The position numbers were made by a program, and so were the translations under genes. 64,000 nt of DNA from Cytophagales bacterium. GTDB lineage: Bacteria; Bacteroidota; Bacteroidia; Cytophagales; Cyclobacteriaceae. A model generated the notes under the pieces. It was not told where the DNA came from and did not search any database. It was given only the letters and a program-made list of their open reading frames with translations. How positions within the stretch are numbered: the stretch's first letter is position 1; every line of letters begins with the position of its first letter. Below, one piece after another: positions 23,919-33,159 of the stretch. Where the stretch lies: positions 53,119 through 117,118 of the forward strand of contig JADBYK010000028.1 in NCBI GenBank assembly GCA_020403045.1. The letters run 5' to 3'.

Positions 23919-25658
23919 TTAAATATTCTGTTTCTTCATCTCATCAATAATGTATTCACTCGCTCTCATCGACAACGCCAGAATCGTCCAAGTTGGATTT
24001 TTATCTGCTTGTGAAACGAATGGACCGCCATCTACCACAAACAAATTCTTGCAGTCATGTGCTTGATTAAATTTGTTCAATGCCGACTTTTTCTTGTCGC
24101 TGCCCATGCGCACCGTACCGACTTCATGAATGATTCGCCCCGGTGTTTCTAATCCATAGTTTTGATCTGCACCCTTCACACCCCAGGTAATATCGCCTCC
24201 CATTTTGTGAATGATCTCTTGAAAGGTGTCTTGCATGTGTTTGGCCTGCTTGATTTCGTAGTCGCTCCACTTGTAGTGAAAACGCAAAACCGGGATGCCA
24301 TACTTATCTACCACATTGGGATCGATCTCACAATAATTGTCTTCCCGAGCAATGGCCTCTCCACGACCGGCCATACCAAAACTGGCGCCATAATAATAGC
24401 GATAGTCCGCTTTCAGTGAAGCACCATACCCACCTGCGTCTTTCAATTTTCCATCTGGCCCAGGGTATTTTCCATTAATTCCTTGTATGCCGCCACCAAA
24501 TCCATAGCTAGGCATTCCCATTCCTCCCCAATATTCGATATGGTACCCGCGTGGGAAGTTTAATTTTTTATTATCAAGCCACCAAGGCGAATACAGGTGC
24601 AATCCGCCTACGCCATCCTCATTGTATCTTTTGCGGTTGAATAATTTGGGTAGCACACCACCCATTGCTACTCCTGTTGAGTCATGCAGATACTTTCCGA
24701 CCATATTGCTTCCATTGGCTAACCCGTTGGGGTGAAAAGTGGATTTAGAATTCAATAACAGTCGCGCAGATTCTCCCGCGCTGGCAGCCAATACCACGAT
24801 CCGAGCGTTAAGTTGATATTCTTGCATATCATCTTTGCTCACGTAAGAAACACCAGTCGCTTCTCCCTTTTCATTGGTAAGAACCTCGCGAGCCATCGCA
24901 TTGGCAATCACATCAACATTTCCCGTATCGATGGCAGGTTTTACCAATACCGATGAAGAGGAGAAATCACCATGTACGGTGCAACCTCTATTGCATTGAG
25001 CACAATAAAAACAAACACCTCGATCTTCATTAATTTTTTTGGTGAGTATAGATAGCCGAGAAGGAATCACTTTTACTCCAAGTGACGATGCTGCATCTTT
25101 TACAAACAATTCGTGGAGACGTGGCTTAGGTGGTGGGAGGAAGATACCATCCGGTTCATTGAAGATTCCCTCTTTTGTTCCGAACACACCGATTAACCGA
25201 TCTACCTTATCATAGTAAGGTGCGACATCCTCGTAGCCGATAGGCCAATCTTCGCCTAGTCCATCAATACTTTTATGTTTGAAATCAGTTGGCCCAAATC
25301 GCAACGAAATCCGTCCCCAGTGATTGGTACGGCCACCCAACATGCGCGAACGGAACCAATCGAACTGTGTTCCACCCTTTTGGGTATATGGCTCACCCTC
25401 AATTTCCCAACCGCCATAGGCCGCATCAAAGTCTCCGAAAGGACGGAAGCTCGTGCCCGCGCCTCTACGGGGGGATTCATAAGGGAATTTTAGTTGCGTT
25501 ACATTTTTTGCGGGGTCATACATAGGGCCCGCCTCCAGTAATGCTACTTTTATTCCAGCTTTTGCTAAGACAAAGGCGGCCATTCCTCCGCCAGCACCAG
25601 AACCCACGATGCATACATCGTAGGTCGTGGTTGATTTTTTAATTTGAAGATCAGCCAT
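23919..25658 (-). CDS. GMC family FAD-dependent oxidoreductase
   Basis: The large catalytic subunit of a two-part sugar or glycoside dehydrogenase, 579 aa. It shows the FAD-binding DVCIVGSGAGGGMAAFVLAK, the family motif GGRTNHWGRISLRFGP, a cysteine pair region CFYCAQCNRGC (iron-sulfur-like, as in gluconate-type large subunits), and the active-site end HEVGTVRMGSDKK...ADKNPTWTILALSMRAS. It has no export signal of its own and should ride with the Tat-tagged subunit 3. I used the second ATG (25658); 25664 is also possible. It resembles glucoside 3-dehydrogenases. Confidence 0.88.
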   Translation of the reverse strand: MADLQIKKSTTTYDVCIVGSGAGGGMAAFVLAKAGIKVALLEAGPMYDPAKNVTQLKFPYESPRRGAGTSFRPFGDFDAAYGGWEIEGEPYTQKGGTQFDWFRSRMLGGRTNHWGRISLRFGPTDFKHKSIDGLGEDWPIGYEDVAPYYDKVDRLIGVFGTKEGIFNEPDGIFLPPPKPRLHELFVKDAASSLGVKVIPSRLSILTKKINEDRGVCFYCAQCNRGCTVHGDFSSSSVLVKPAIDTGNVDVIANAMAREVLTNEKGEATGVSYVSKDDMQEYQLNARIVVLAASAGESARLLLNSKSTFHPNGLANGSNMVGKYLHDSTGVAMGGVLPKLFNRKRYNEDGVGGLHLYSPWWLDNKKLNFPRGYHIEYWGGMGMPSYGFGGGIQGINGKYPGPDGKLKDAGGYGASLKADYRYYYGASFGMAGRGEAIAREDNYCEIDPNVVDKYGIPVLRFHYKWSDYEIKQAKHMQDTFQEIIHKMGGDITWGVKGADQNYGLETPGRIIHEVGTVRMGSDKKKSALNKFNQAHDCKNLFVVDGGPFVSQADKNPTWTILALSMRASEYIIDEMKKQNI

Positions 25659-25758
25659 ACTCATTTAGGTTGTGAAATGTAAGTGATCTTTTTAAAAATA
25701 ACTACTGCCAATTTGATGGATGGCAATTTATCGGGACAATAAAATGTGTGGCGAATAG

Positions 25759-25766
25759 TATATTTG
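25759..25766 (+). promoter_or_regulatory. -7 promoter box for the S9 peptidase gene
   Basis: TATATTTG lies 21 nt before the ATG at 25787 and after the supplied ORF start (25748), which argues that the longer N-terminus is not translated. Confidence 0.6.
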
Positions 25767-25786
25767 TTAAAATTAATTCGTGCCCT

Positions 25787-27829
25787 ATGAAAAAGCTTTT
25801 AGTTTTCATTTTTTTAGGTGCGACTGCACCGGGTTTTGCACAAACGTTGCTGGAGCAATTTCTAAGTGCGCCAACTGAATCAGGTTTTGTTTCTTCCAAA
25901 GACGGGAAGAACATCGCTTGGGTAAGTGCTGATCGCGGCAAGCGAAACATTGTGGTAAAAACGGGAACAGATCTTCCCCGGTTTGTTACTGACTACCCGG
26001 CTGATGACGGGCAAGAGATTTCACAATTAGCTTTCTCACCCAACGGATTGAAGATACTATTTGTGCGGGGAGGCGCTCCCACTAGGGCAGGACAAAATCC
26101 AAATCCCGCTAGTTTAGCCGATGGCGCAGATCAGGCTATTTACTTCAAAGATATTGGCAACAAAAGTGCTCCTGCTAAAATTGTGTCAGGGAATAGCCCG
26201 ATATTCTTCCGCGATGGGTTAAAGTTTTTATTTGCTAAGCGTGGTCAGATTTTCGAATCGACACTGGAGATTAATGCAGAACCAAAGCCTCTCTTTTTGG
26301 CAAGAGGGTCTAATAGCCGCCCCATTTTTTCGCCTAATGGCAATGATGTTTTATTTACAAGCGATCGGGGAGATCATAGTTTCGTGGGTGTGTATAGTTT
26401 AATCTCCAAATCTATTAAGTGGGTTGCTCCTGATGTTACGCAAGACCAACTTCCTGTCTGGTCGCCCGATAGTAAGAGCGTTGCCTTTATCCGGATGCCA
26501 GGTACAAAGATTGGCGAGCTAGAGAATTTTACTACCGGTACTCCATTTTCGTTAATGGTGGCTGAAATTGAATCCGGAATTTTAAAAACAATCTGGAAAT
26601 CTCCAGGATTGGATGGTGGATTTGCCCAAAATTATTCTGCGAACCCGATTGCATGGACAAGCACAAATCGCATATTGTTCCACTCTGAACATACCGGATG
26701 GAATCATGTGTTTTCAATTAATAATGATGGTAGCGACTTGAAAGATATCACACCAGGTGATGGCGAAGTCGAAAGCTTTGTTGTTGATCCAACAGGACAG
26801 AACATTTATTTCGATGGTAATCGGGAAGATATCAACAGAAGACATATTTGGAAATCTTCAGTGCTCAATGCAAATCCGTCAGCCGTAACGGCAGGAGAGG
26901 GAATTGAAATGTATCCAACTTTTGCAGGCAATGAGGTGTATTGCGTGCGATCTTCTTACAATGCCCCAAAGGTGGTGGCTCGAATTGACGAAGCGAAAAA
27001 ACTGGCAGTTCCGGTATTCCCTCAAAAGCTAGTTTCATTTAACGCCTCTTTATTTGTAAAACCAGAGGCTGTAACTTTCAAGGCAGCAGATGGGACGCTT
27101 ATACATGGTCAACTTTTTATTAATCGAACTATTACAACCAAAAGACCAGGAGTGGTCTATATGCACGGAGGTCCAACACGTCAAATGTTGCTGGGCTTCC
27201 ATTACAGTGACTACTACAGCAATTGCTATGCATTCAATCAACTTTTGGCGAATCAGGGTTATGCCGTTCTCTCGGTCAATTTCAGAAATGGCATTGGCTA
27301 TGGCCGTGATTTCAGGATGACCAAAAATCAGGGACCTCGTGGCGCTACTGAATACCAGGATGTGGTGGCAGCCGCCAAATATCTTCAGGGATTAGCTGAA
27401 GTTGATCCTACTAAAATTGGTTTATGGGGCGGTTCGTATGGTGGGTATTTAACGGCCATGGGACTAGCGCGTAATCCGGAAATTTTCAAAGCAGGGGTTG
27501 ATTTGCATGGCGTGCATGATTGGTCTTTTGATGGTCAAGACGCAACAAATAGCTGGGGACTTTTAAAATCAGAATCAGAACTAGCTAGAAAATCATCTCC
27601 GGTTGCTGATCTTTCAAAATGGGTGGCGCCAGTTCTGATGGTACATGGAGATGATGATCGCAACGTAAATTTTCAACAAACTGTTGATTTAGTTGAAAAG
27701 TTAAGAGCAAAAAATGTGGCGGTGGAGTTATTAGTTTTACCAGATGAAGTGCATGGCTTTCTGAGATATGAGAGTTGGTCAAGAATTTTTACGGCTGCTA
27801 AAGATTTCTTCGACAGGAAGTTGAGATGA
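25787..27829 (+). CDS. S9 family peptidase (prolyl oligopeptidase / DPP-like)
   Basis: An exported serine peptidase of 680 aa that likely trims peptides in the periplasm. From the start at 25787 it has a signal peptide (MKKLLVFIFLGATAPGFAQ), a WD40-like beta-propeller (about 30-400) and an alpha/beta-hydrolase domain (about 420-680). The nucleophile is in GLWGGSYGGYLTAMG, the acid in MVHGDDDRNVNFQQ and the His in DEVHGF. The supplied start 39 nt upstream precedes the promoter box. Its stop overlaps the sirtuin start by 4 nt. Confidence 0.92.
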   Translation: MKKLLVFIFLGATAPGFAQTLLEQFLSAPTESGFVSSKDGKNIAWVSADRGKRNIVVKTGTDLPRFVTDYPADDGQEISQLAFSPNGLKILFVRGGAPTRAGQNPNPASLADGADQAIYFKDIGNKSAPAKIVSGNSPIFFRDGLKFLFAKRGQIFESTLEINAEPKPLFLARGSNSRPIFSPNGNDVLFTSDRGDHSFVGVYSLISKSIKWVAPDVTQDQLPVWSPDSKSVAFIRMPGTKIGELENFTTGTPFSLMVAEIESGILKTIWKSPGLDGGFAQNYSANPIAWTSTNRILFHSEHTGWNHVFSINNDGSDLKDITPGDGEVESFVVDPTGQNIYFDGNREDINRRHIWKSSVLNANPSAVTAGEGIEMYPTFAGNEVYCVRSSYNAPKVVARIDEAKKLAVPVFPQKLVSFNASLFVKPEAVTFKAADGTLIHGQLFINRTITTKRPGVVYMHGGPTRQMLLGFHYSDYYSNCYAFNQLLANQGYAVLSVNFRNGIGYGRDFRMTKNQGPRGATEYQDVVAAAKYLQGLAEVDPTKIGLWGGSYGGYLTAMGLARNPEIFKAGVDLHGVHDWSFDGQDATNSWGLLKSESELARKSSPVADLSKWVAPVLMVHGDDDRNVNFQQTVDLVEKLRAKNVAVELLVLPDEVHGFLRYESWSRIFTAAKDFFDRKLR

Positions 27830-28530
27830 GCAAAAAAAAGAAGTTGGTTGTCCTCACCGGTGCCGGCATTAGCGCAGAAAGTGGCATTGCTACGTTCCGC
27901 GATTCAGGTGGGCTTTGGGAGGGACACAAAGTCGAAGATGTAGCCACGCCAGAAGGTTGGGCGCGGAACCCCGAACTTGTTTTAGACTTTTACAACGAGC
28001 GCAGAAAGAAAGCACTGGATGTAAAGCCGAACAGAGGGCACGAGATTTTGGTTGAGCTAGAACTGGATTTTGACGTCACCATCATTACCCAAAATGTCGA
28101 TAATCTTCATGAAAGAGCAGGGTCATCTCATGTTATCCACCTTCACGGAAAGTTGTTTGAGTCACGGAGTACGAAAGATAGTTCCCTAATTTATCCGATC
28201 ACCGGATGGGAATTAAAGCTAGGCGACCTGTGCGAACTGGGTTCGCAACTCAGGCCAAACATAGTTTGGTTTGGCGAGGCAGTGCCCATGATCGAAGTGG
28301 CCTCTATCATTGCAAGTACAGCAGATATTTTTTTGGTAGTTGGCACTTCGTTGCTAGTCTACCCTGCTGCCGGATTGATTGATTACGTGCCCGACCGTGT
28401 GAAGAAATTTGTGATCGATCCAAAAAAGCCAGATGTACTTCATGTTCCCAATCTCGAATTCATCGTTGAAAAGGGGAGTGTTGGTCTTTCAAGACTAAAG
28501 ACGCTGTTAACCAAAAGCGAAAATCCTTAA
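27826..28530 (+). CDS. cobB: NAD-dependent protein deacylase, sirtuin class III, without zinc site
   Basis: A Sir2 family enzyme of 234 aa that removes acyl groups from lysines using NAD. It has GAGISAESGIATFRDSGGLW, the catalytic His107 within TQNVDNLHERAG...HLHGKLFES, and the class III YxxR pair (Tyr57, Arg60) for desuccinylation and demalonylation. The usual CxxC...CxxC zinc ribbon is absent: the segment contains a single Cys (136). Its ATG overlaps the peptidase stop (ATGA), so the two are translationally coupled. Confidence 0.92.
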   Translation: MSKKKKLVVLTGAGISAESGIATFRDSGGLWEGHKVEDVATPEGWARNPELVLDFYNERRKKALDVKPNRGHEILVELELDFDVTIITQNVDNLHERAGSSHVIHLHGKLFESRSTKDSSLIYPITGWELKLGDLCELGSQLRPNIVWFGEAVPMIEVASIIASTADIFLVVGTSLLVYPAAGLIDYVPDRVKKFVIDPKKPDVLHVPNLEFIVEKGSVGLSRLKTLLTKSENP

Positions 28531-28539
28531 TGACAGACG

Positions 28540-29127
28540 TTAGCGTTTTTCCTGGCTCAACTGTCGCAAGAATTTTCTGAATTTATCGGTATTGAAATTG
28601 GTGGTGCCGACCTCCTTGGCCACTATCTTTCCATCTTTTCCAATCACAAAGGTTGTTGGAATGGAGGGCACACTCAGTTGTTCTGTCAAGCGGCCGGAAG
28701 GCAGGTAGACCGGAAATGAAAAACCTTTTGTGTTCACATACTTTACTACTTTTTCTTGGTCAGTATCTCGATCAAGCGAAAGCATAACGAATGAAATACT
28801 ATCCGAGGCAATAGAACTATATAATTTTTGAATTCCAGCCATTTCTGCTCGGCATGGGCCGCACCAGGTTGCCCACAGATTGATAAAAACTACCTTGCCT
28901 TTGTATTGCTCAAATGAAAATCTTTTCCCGCTTAGGTCTTTTATCGTAAAGTTATAATTGAAAATTTCAGACTTGGTATCGTCCAACTCGGCATCCAATA
29001 GTCCGGTCTTCAAAAAGGCCGATTGGGTGGCCGATGAAATGCTACCGATCAGACCTGTGTAATTGAGTACCACAAGTAAAATCACCAACGTTAACCCTGT
29101 CTTTAAGACTTCCTTTAAGATTTTCAT
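28540..29127 (-). CDS. TlpA-like thioredoxin-family protein
   Basis: The 195-aa protein has an N-terminal membrane anchor (LKTGLTLVILLVVLNYTGLIG) and a periplasmic thioredoxin fold with the redox motif NLWATWCGPCRAEM (about residue 90) and the cis-Pro in VPSIPTTFVIGKDGK. Such proteins reduce disulfides in cytochrome c maturation or in the envelope stress response. It is convergent with the sirtuin gene and divergent from 29206. Confidence 0.9.
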   Translation of the reverse strand: MKILKEVLKTGLTLVILLVVLNYTGLIGSISSATQSAFLKTGLLDAELDDTKSEIFNYNFTIKDLSGKRFSFEQYKGKVVFINLWATWCGPCRAEMAGIQKLYSSIASDSISFVMLSLDRDTDQEKVVKYVNTKGFSFPVYLPSGRLTEQLSVPSIPTTFVIGKDGKIVAKEVGTTNFNTDKFRKFLRQLSQEKR

Positions 29128-29158
29128 GGCTGCCTTTGGCTTGGTTATTGACTATTTT

Positions 29159-29183
29159 TTATCAAATGTCCATAATTTGATAA
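29159..29183. promoter_or_regulatory. Perfect inverted repeat in a divergent intergenic region
   Basis: TTATCAAAT and ATTTGATAA are separated by 7 nt (GTCCATA), between the tlpA-like gene and the 29206 gene. The 78-nt gap must hold both promoters, so this palindrome is a candidate operator. Confidence 0.45.
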
Positions 29184-29205
29184 CTTCGACCAATTAAACC
29201 ATCCA

Positions 29206-30999
29206 ATGAACAGGAAAGTTTCTCTTTTGGTAGTATTTCTGCTGTATTGCGCCAACGGGTATTCGCAAAAAGTGAAATATAAGGATTTGGTTTTATTACT
29301 AAATTCTAAGCAGTATGGAGTGGCTGAACCGCATCTGAAAAGATACCTGAAAAGCGATGACGATACTCCGCATGCTTTTCTCTTTATGGGGATTGTTTTT
29401 CAAGAGAAATCCTTGGTAAACGATCTTTTAAAAGATACGCCCACATTACTCGCCAATTCAGACTCAGCTTTGCTTTTTTTTGATAAAGCTTATAGTAGCA
29501 TCACCGAAAAAGAGATCAAAAGACATAGTGAGTACTATGAAGAAATGTATAGTCGGAGAGATCCGAGAACGGGTGATTTTGGGGTTAAGTTTTCAGACGT
29601 ACGTCTTGACTTAGAGACGCGGGTTAAAAATATTAAGGAGCGAAAGGAAAAAGCCAAAGAGCTTAAAAAGCATTTTGTTGAATCAGAAAGACAATACCTG
29701 GCAGCTGCGGAACAGTTTAAGGTCATTCAGTCTAGGTTTACATCTCAAAGCAGTTTTTTTCTGCAATCGGATGAGGCACTAGTTCAGCAGTTGACAAAAT
29801 TGGCGAAGACGTATGACTCGATGCTGACTGTATTTGGAAACTACCGGTCGGCTTTAAAGGGAATTCAAAAATCAAATTACAACCAACAGCTTAGTGCGCA
29901 GGAGATCATGGATTTCAAAAAGGATGGAACTTCAGCCCCTGATTTTTTTCAGGATGACGTGCGAATTTGGGATTATAAACGGTGGGCAAACTCATCGCTG
30001 GAAACAATCGAGAATGTGATTATTCCACTTCGTGAGCGTTTAATTGCCTATGATGTTTCGCTGAATAAACTCGACCTTAAACTGCAGAAGGATTCGGTGT
30101 CCATCCTTGGCGATTTGAATCATTTGGAAGATCGACTTCTTTATACACAACTTGCTAAGTACGACCTTAACCCTTTGCCGCTGGGTATTTTTGAACTGAA
30201 GAAAGCTGACTTGAGGTATCGATCTGCTGTGGTTGTTCACAAGCCTTTTACCGACTCAAGTAACGTGATGCTGAAGCTTTCCTATTTGGACGAAGAGCTC
30301 AAATACCTAAATCGCTTGGATAGCCTTGCCAAAAAGTTGCTGGATAGAGATAGGGTAAGCGATAGTGTGAATTATCATCACTTCATATCAAAAGCGTATG
30401 GGCATCAATCTGCTTTAAATAGCCTGATCAAAACCACTCAGGATTTTGCCAAACGTGAGCAGTTGAAAAAACAGCTTGTATGGGAAAACACAATGCAGGC
30501 TACAAAGTGGGTTATAAGTGGAGTGGACTCGATTCCTTTATTTATTGAGCAGTCGAGAGAGTTGAGGTTTAAGCCATTACTGATCGTAGAAAACAAATAC
30601 ACGGTTGGTCTCAAATACAATGATTCGACAGCCACCGGCTATTTGTATTCGATTACGCCAAGCCGCAGACCGGATGTAAATGTCTCTTTTGAGGTGGACA
30701 AGACTAGTTTCACGAAAAGAAAACTGCCTATTTTAAAGTGCATTTCGACCACAGATGCGCTGCAGCACGTTTTCTTCTCATTGATTTATGCTGAAAGTAA
30801 AATGAAGGAAAAATTTCCTGTTACCGTAACTAAGGTATATCGTTCCGATGGCCTCGCCTGGAGCGTGAATCTCAAATTGGATTTTATGCCTGCCGAACTT
30901 TCCTACAATGCTGACACGGCTGAACTCTCCATCAAAACTTCCGCCATGGGCGAGAACAAGATCATTATTATCGACAAAAATGGCAAGCAACTTCAGTAG
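29206..30999 (+). CDS. Secreted helical protein of unknown function
   Basis: I do not recognise a family. The 597-aa protein has a signal peptide (MNRKVSLLVVFLLYCANGYSQ), a TPR-like start (LLLNSKQYGVAEPHLKRYLKS), long charged helices with coiled-coil character (about 130-220 and 320-430), and a beta-rich C-terminal domain ending NKIIIIDKNGKQLQ. It is single and convergent with the broken gene at 31000. It is probably periplasmic or attached to the outer membrane. Confidence 0.7.
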   Translation: MNRKVSLLVVFLLYCANGYSQKVKYKDLVLLLNSKQYGVAEPHLKRYLKSDDDTPHAFLFMGIVFQEKSLVNDLLKDTPTLLANSDSALLFFDKAYSSITEKEIKRHSEYYEEMYSRRDPRTGDFGVKFSDVRLDLETRVKNIKERKEKAKELKKHFVESERQYLAAAEQFKVIQSRFTSQSSFFLQSDEALVQQLTKLAKTYDSMLTVFGNYRSALKGIQKSNYNQQLSAQEIMDFKKDGTSAPDFFQDDVRIWDYKRWANSSLETIENVIIPLRERLIAYDVSLNKLDLKLQKDSVSILGDLNHLEDRLLYTQLAKYDLNPLPLGIFELKKADLRYRSAVVVHKPFTDSSNVMLKLSYLDEELKYLNRLDSLAKKLLDRDRVSDSVNYHHFISKAYGHQSALNSLIKTTQDFAKREQLKKQLVWENTMQATKWVISGVDSIPLFIEQSRELRFKPLLIVENKYTVGLKYNDSTATGYLYSITPSRRPDVNVSFEVDKTSFTKRKLPILKCISTTDALQHVFFSLIYAESKMKEKFPVTVTKVYRSDGLAWSVNLKLDFMPAELSYNADTAELSIKTSAMGENKIIIIDKNGKQLQ

Positions 31000-31225
31000 C
31001 TAGTTACCGGTGAGCTTTTTCCAATCCTGATAGCGCATCGTCATTCGAATTTTCATCTTCTCGTAGTGATCCCAACTATCAACCACATGATAAATGCCCG
31101 GTAGCGACTTCACCAAAATTTCGTCATAGTCAGCGCGATAAAGACCGCCACCTGCCTAGGCAATACGTCTTGGCATTGTCATAGATCGTTTTTTGAATTT
31201 CAATTTTCTTTTCCTTAGCCCAACT
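31000..31225 (-). pseudogene. Frameshifted and truncated gene remnant
   Basis: On the minus strand two adjoining reading frames give a continuous-looking protein: ...QKTIYDNAKTYCLG, then GGGLYRADYDEILVKSLPGI...MRYQDWKKLTGN and a stop at 31000. Dropping one A near 31150-31160 would join them. Upstream an in-frame TAA (31226-31228) and no start codon show that the 5' part is gone. I cannot name the parent family. It sits between two convergent and divergent housekeeping genes, with its stop touching that of 29206-30999. Confidence 0.6.
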
Positions 31226-31251
31226 TTAGGTAAAAGAATAGGCAAGGAACA

Positions 31252-33105
31252 TTATTTGGTGGGGTCACTGTATGGTTTTAGTTCAGCAAAAACCACCTTA
31301 TTGTTCTTTCTATTCACGTCTGCCAATCGCTGGGAGGGATCTATTTCAATACTTTCTATTTCCGATTGTTGTTTGCTTACTATCAATGAATAAGATGGAT
31401 TTACCCATGGCCAAGGTTGAAGCGTTATTCTCCCTTCGGCCGCTTTATTAGCTGGCTTATTTCCAAGAAGCTCGTTCATTGAAATGTAAAATAACTGTTT
31501 GGTGCCATCTTTGAATGTGACTGTCAAATCGATGGGCATCGGAAATTCTCCAATCCGATTTAATTCTACGAGTGTGCCTCCATTCGTTTCTAAAATACGA
31601 CCCACGCCATAATCAATTCGCTTGGTTGTGTTTATCCAATAGCGCAGGTACCAATGCAATTGTAACCCCGAGGTTTTTTCCATGATCCGAATAAAGTCAT
31701 TGGGTTGCGGGTGCTTCATTTTCCATGTGTTGTAGTAACGCTTCATTCCTTTATAGAAGGTATCCTCGCCAATAATGTATTTCAATTGCTCTAAAAAAAC
31801 AGCTCCCATGCTGTAGGCCATCGTGCTATAAGCCCTGTTGGTGTTGAAGTGGTCTGAGTGTTGATTGGCGGGCTCCTGTAGTCCGCTATTGACTAAACTA
31901 AAATAACTGGCATAGCTACTCTGGTGCGGTGGGATTGTTTCGTTTAGAATGGACGCCATGGCTTCGCTGCTTGCAAAGTCCGTAAAACCTTCATCCATCC
32001 AGGCATGAAGCGCTTCATTGGAAGCTAGCGCCATTTGATACCAGCTGTGAGCGACTTCATGAGCCATAGTGCCACTTACTCCTGCCAAACTCCCTTCTCC
32101 CAAGATAAGCGTGCACATCGGGTACTCCATGCCGCCATCGCCTCCCTGAATGATCGAGTAGGTATCAAAAGGATATCTCCCGAAGTTATCATTGAGATAC
32201 TGAAATACCTTTACTGCATACTCTTGCATTTTTTTCCACGTTTCGGCCGTCTTTTCATTTTTCTGGTAGAAGAAATGAAGCTCGGGGCCATTGGGTACTT
32301 TTGCCTTGTCGTGGGTATAGTCAGGGTCTGCAGCCCAGGCAAAGTCAATCACATTTTTCGCTACAAAATGCCAGGTAAGATTTCGTGATAAATCTGGTTT
32401 TGCACTTTGTGAATAGCCGTGCCCGATTTGTTCGGGGTTTTGGAGGACACCGGTTCCCCCAATAACAAATTTAGGATCGATCGTAATTTTTACATCGAAG
32501 TCACCCCACGGGCTGTGGAATTCCCGGGCCACGTATTGGTAGGCATGCCAACCTTGAAAGTCATATTCTGCAATTTTTGGGTACCATTGAGTCATCGAGT
32601 AGGAAATGCCTTCGCGATTATTTCGACCGCTTCTTCGGATTTGGATAGGCACTTGCGATTCAAACTTCATATCAAACACTGCCTTTCCTTTTGGTAGTAA
32701 TGGCTTTGCTAAGGTAACTTCCAGGATAGTTCCAGTGACTTTAAAGATCACTTCTTTGCCATCTTGTTTAAGAGCTTGGATGTGCTGGTAGCCAATTTCG
32801 TCATCTTTCAGTTTTGAAATGCGATCGGCCACTCTTCTATCAGGATCTGGCAAGCTTCGTGATCGCACGTCCATCATGCTGCCAGGTTGAAAAGCATTAA
32901 AATAAAGATGATAATAGACCTTTGTAAGTGTATCAGGCGAATTGTTTTGGTAGGTTAGTTGTTGAGTGCCATTTACTTTATGAGATGTAACATCAAGGGT
33001 GACATTCATCACATATTCCACTCTTTGCTGCCAGTAATCGCGTTGGGCATCCACGGTTGAACCAACCATAGACAGTGCAAATAATAATGGTAATCTTTTC
33101 ATCAT
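31252..33105 (-). CDS. M1 family metallopeptidase
   Basis: A secreted zinc aminopeptidase of 617 aa. The signal peptide covers residues 1-20 (MMKRLPLLFALSMVGSTVDA). The N-terminal beta domain is followed by the catalytic domain with GGDGGMEYPM (the exopeptidase GxMEN-like motif) and the zinc site MAHEVAHSWYQ...DEGFTDFAS (HExxH-x18-E), near residues 345-370. A C-terminal barrel-like tail covers 500-617. All catalytic residues are present. Confidence 0.93.
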   Translation of the reverse strand: MMKRLPLLFALSMVGSTVDAQRDYWQQRVEYVMNVTLDVTSHKVNGTQQLTYQNNSPDTLTKVYYHLYFNAFQPGSMMDVRSRSLPDPDRRVADRISKLKDDEIGYQHIQALKQDGKEVIFKVTGTILEVTLAKPLLPKGKAVFDMKFESQVPIQIRRSGRNNREGISYSMTQWYPKIAEYDFQGWHAYQYVAREFHSPWGDFDVKITIDPKFVIGGTGVLQNPEQIGHGYSQSAKPDLSRNLTWHFVAKNVIDFAWAADPDYTHDKAKVPNGPELHFFYQKNEKTAETWKKMQEYAVKVFQYLNDNFGRYPFDTYSIIQGGDGGMEYPMCTLILGEGSLAGVSGTMAHEVAHSWYQMALASNEALHAWMDEGFTDFASSEAMASILNETIPPHQSSYASYFSLVNSGLQEPANQHSDHFNTNRAYSTMAYSMGAVFLEQLKYIIGEDTFYKGMKRYYNTWKMKHPQPNDFIRIMEKTSGLQLHWYLRYWINTTKRIDYGVGRILETNGGTLVELNRIGEFPMPIDLTVTFKDGTKQLFYISMNELLGNKPANKAAEGRITLQPWPWVNPSYSLIVSKQQSEIESIEIDPSQRLADVNRKNNKVVFAELKPYSDPTK

Positions 33106-33159
33106 AGCTTTTCTGATAAGCTTGTAAAATATTGAAAAGATAGGTCTAACAAAAGCAAA

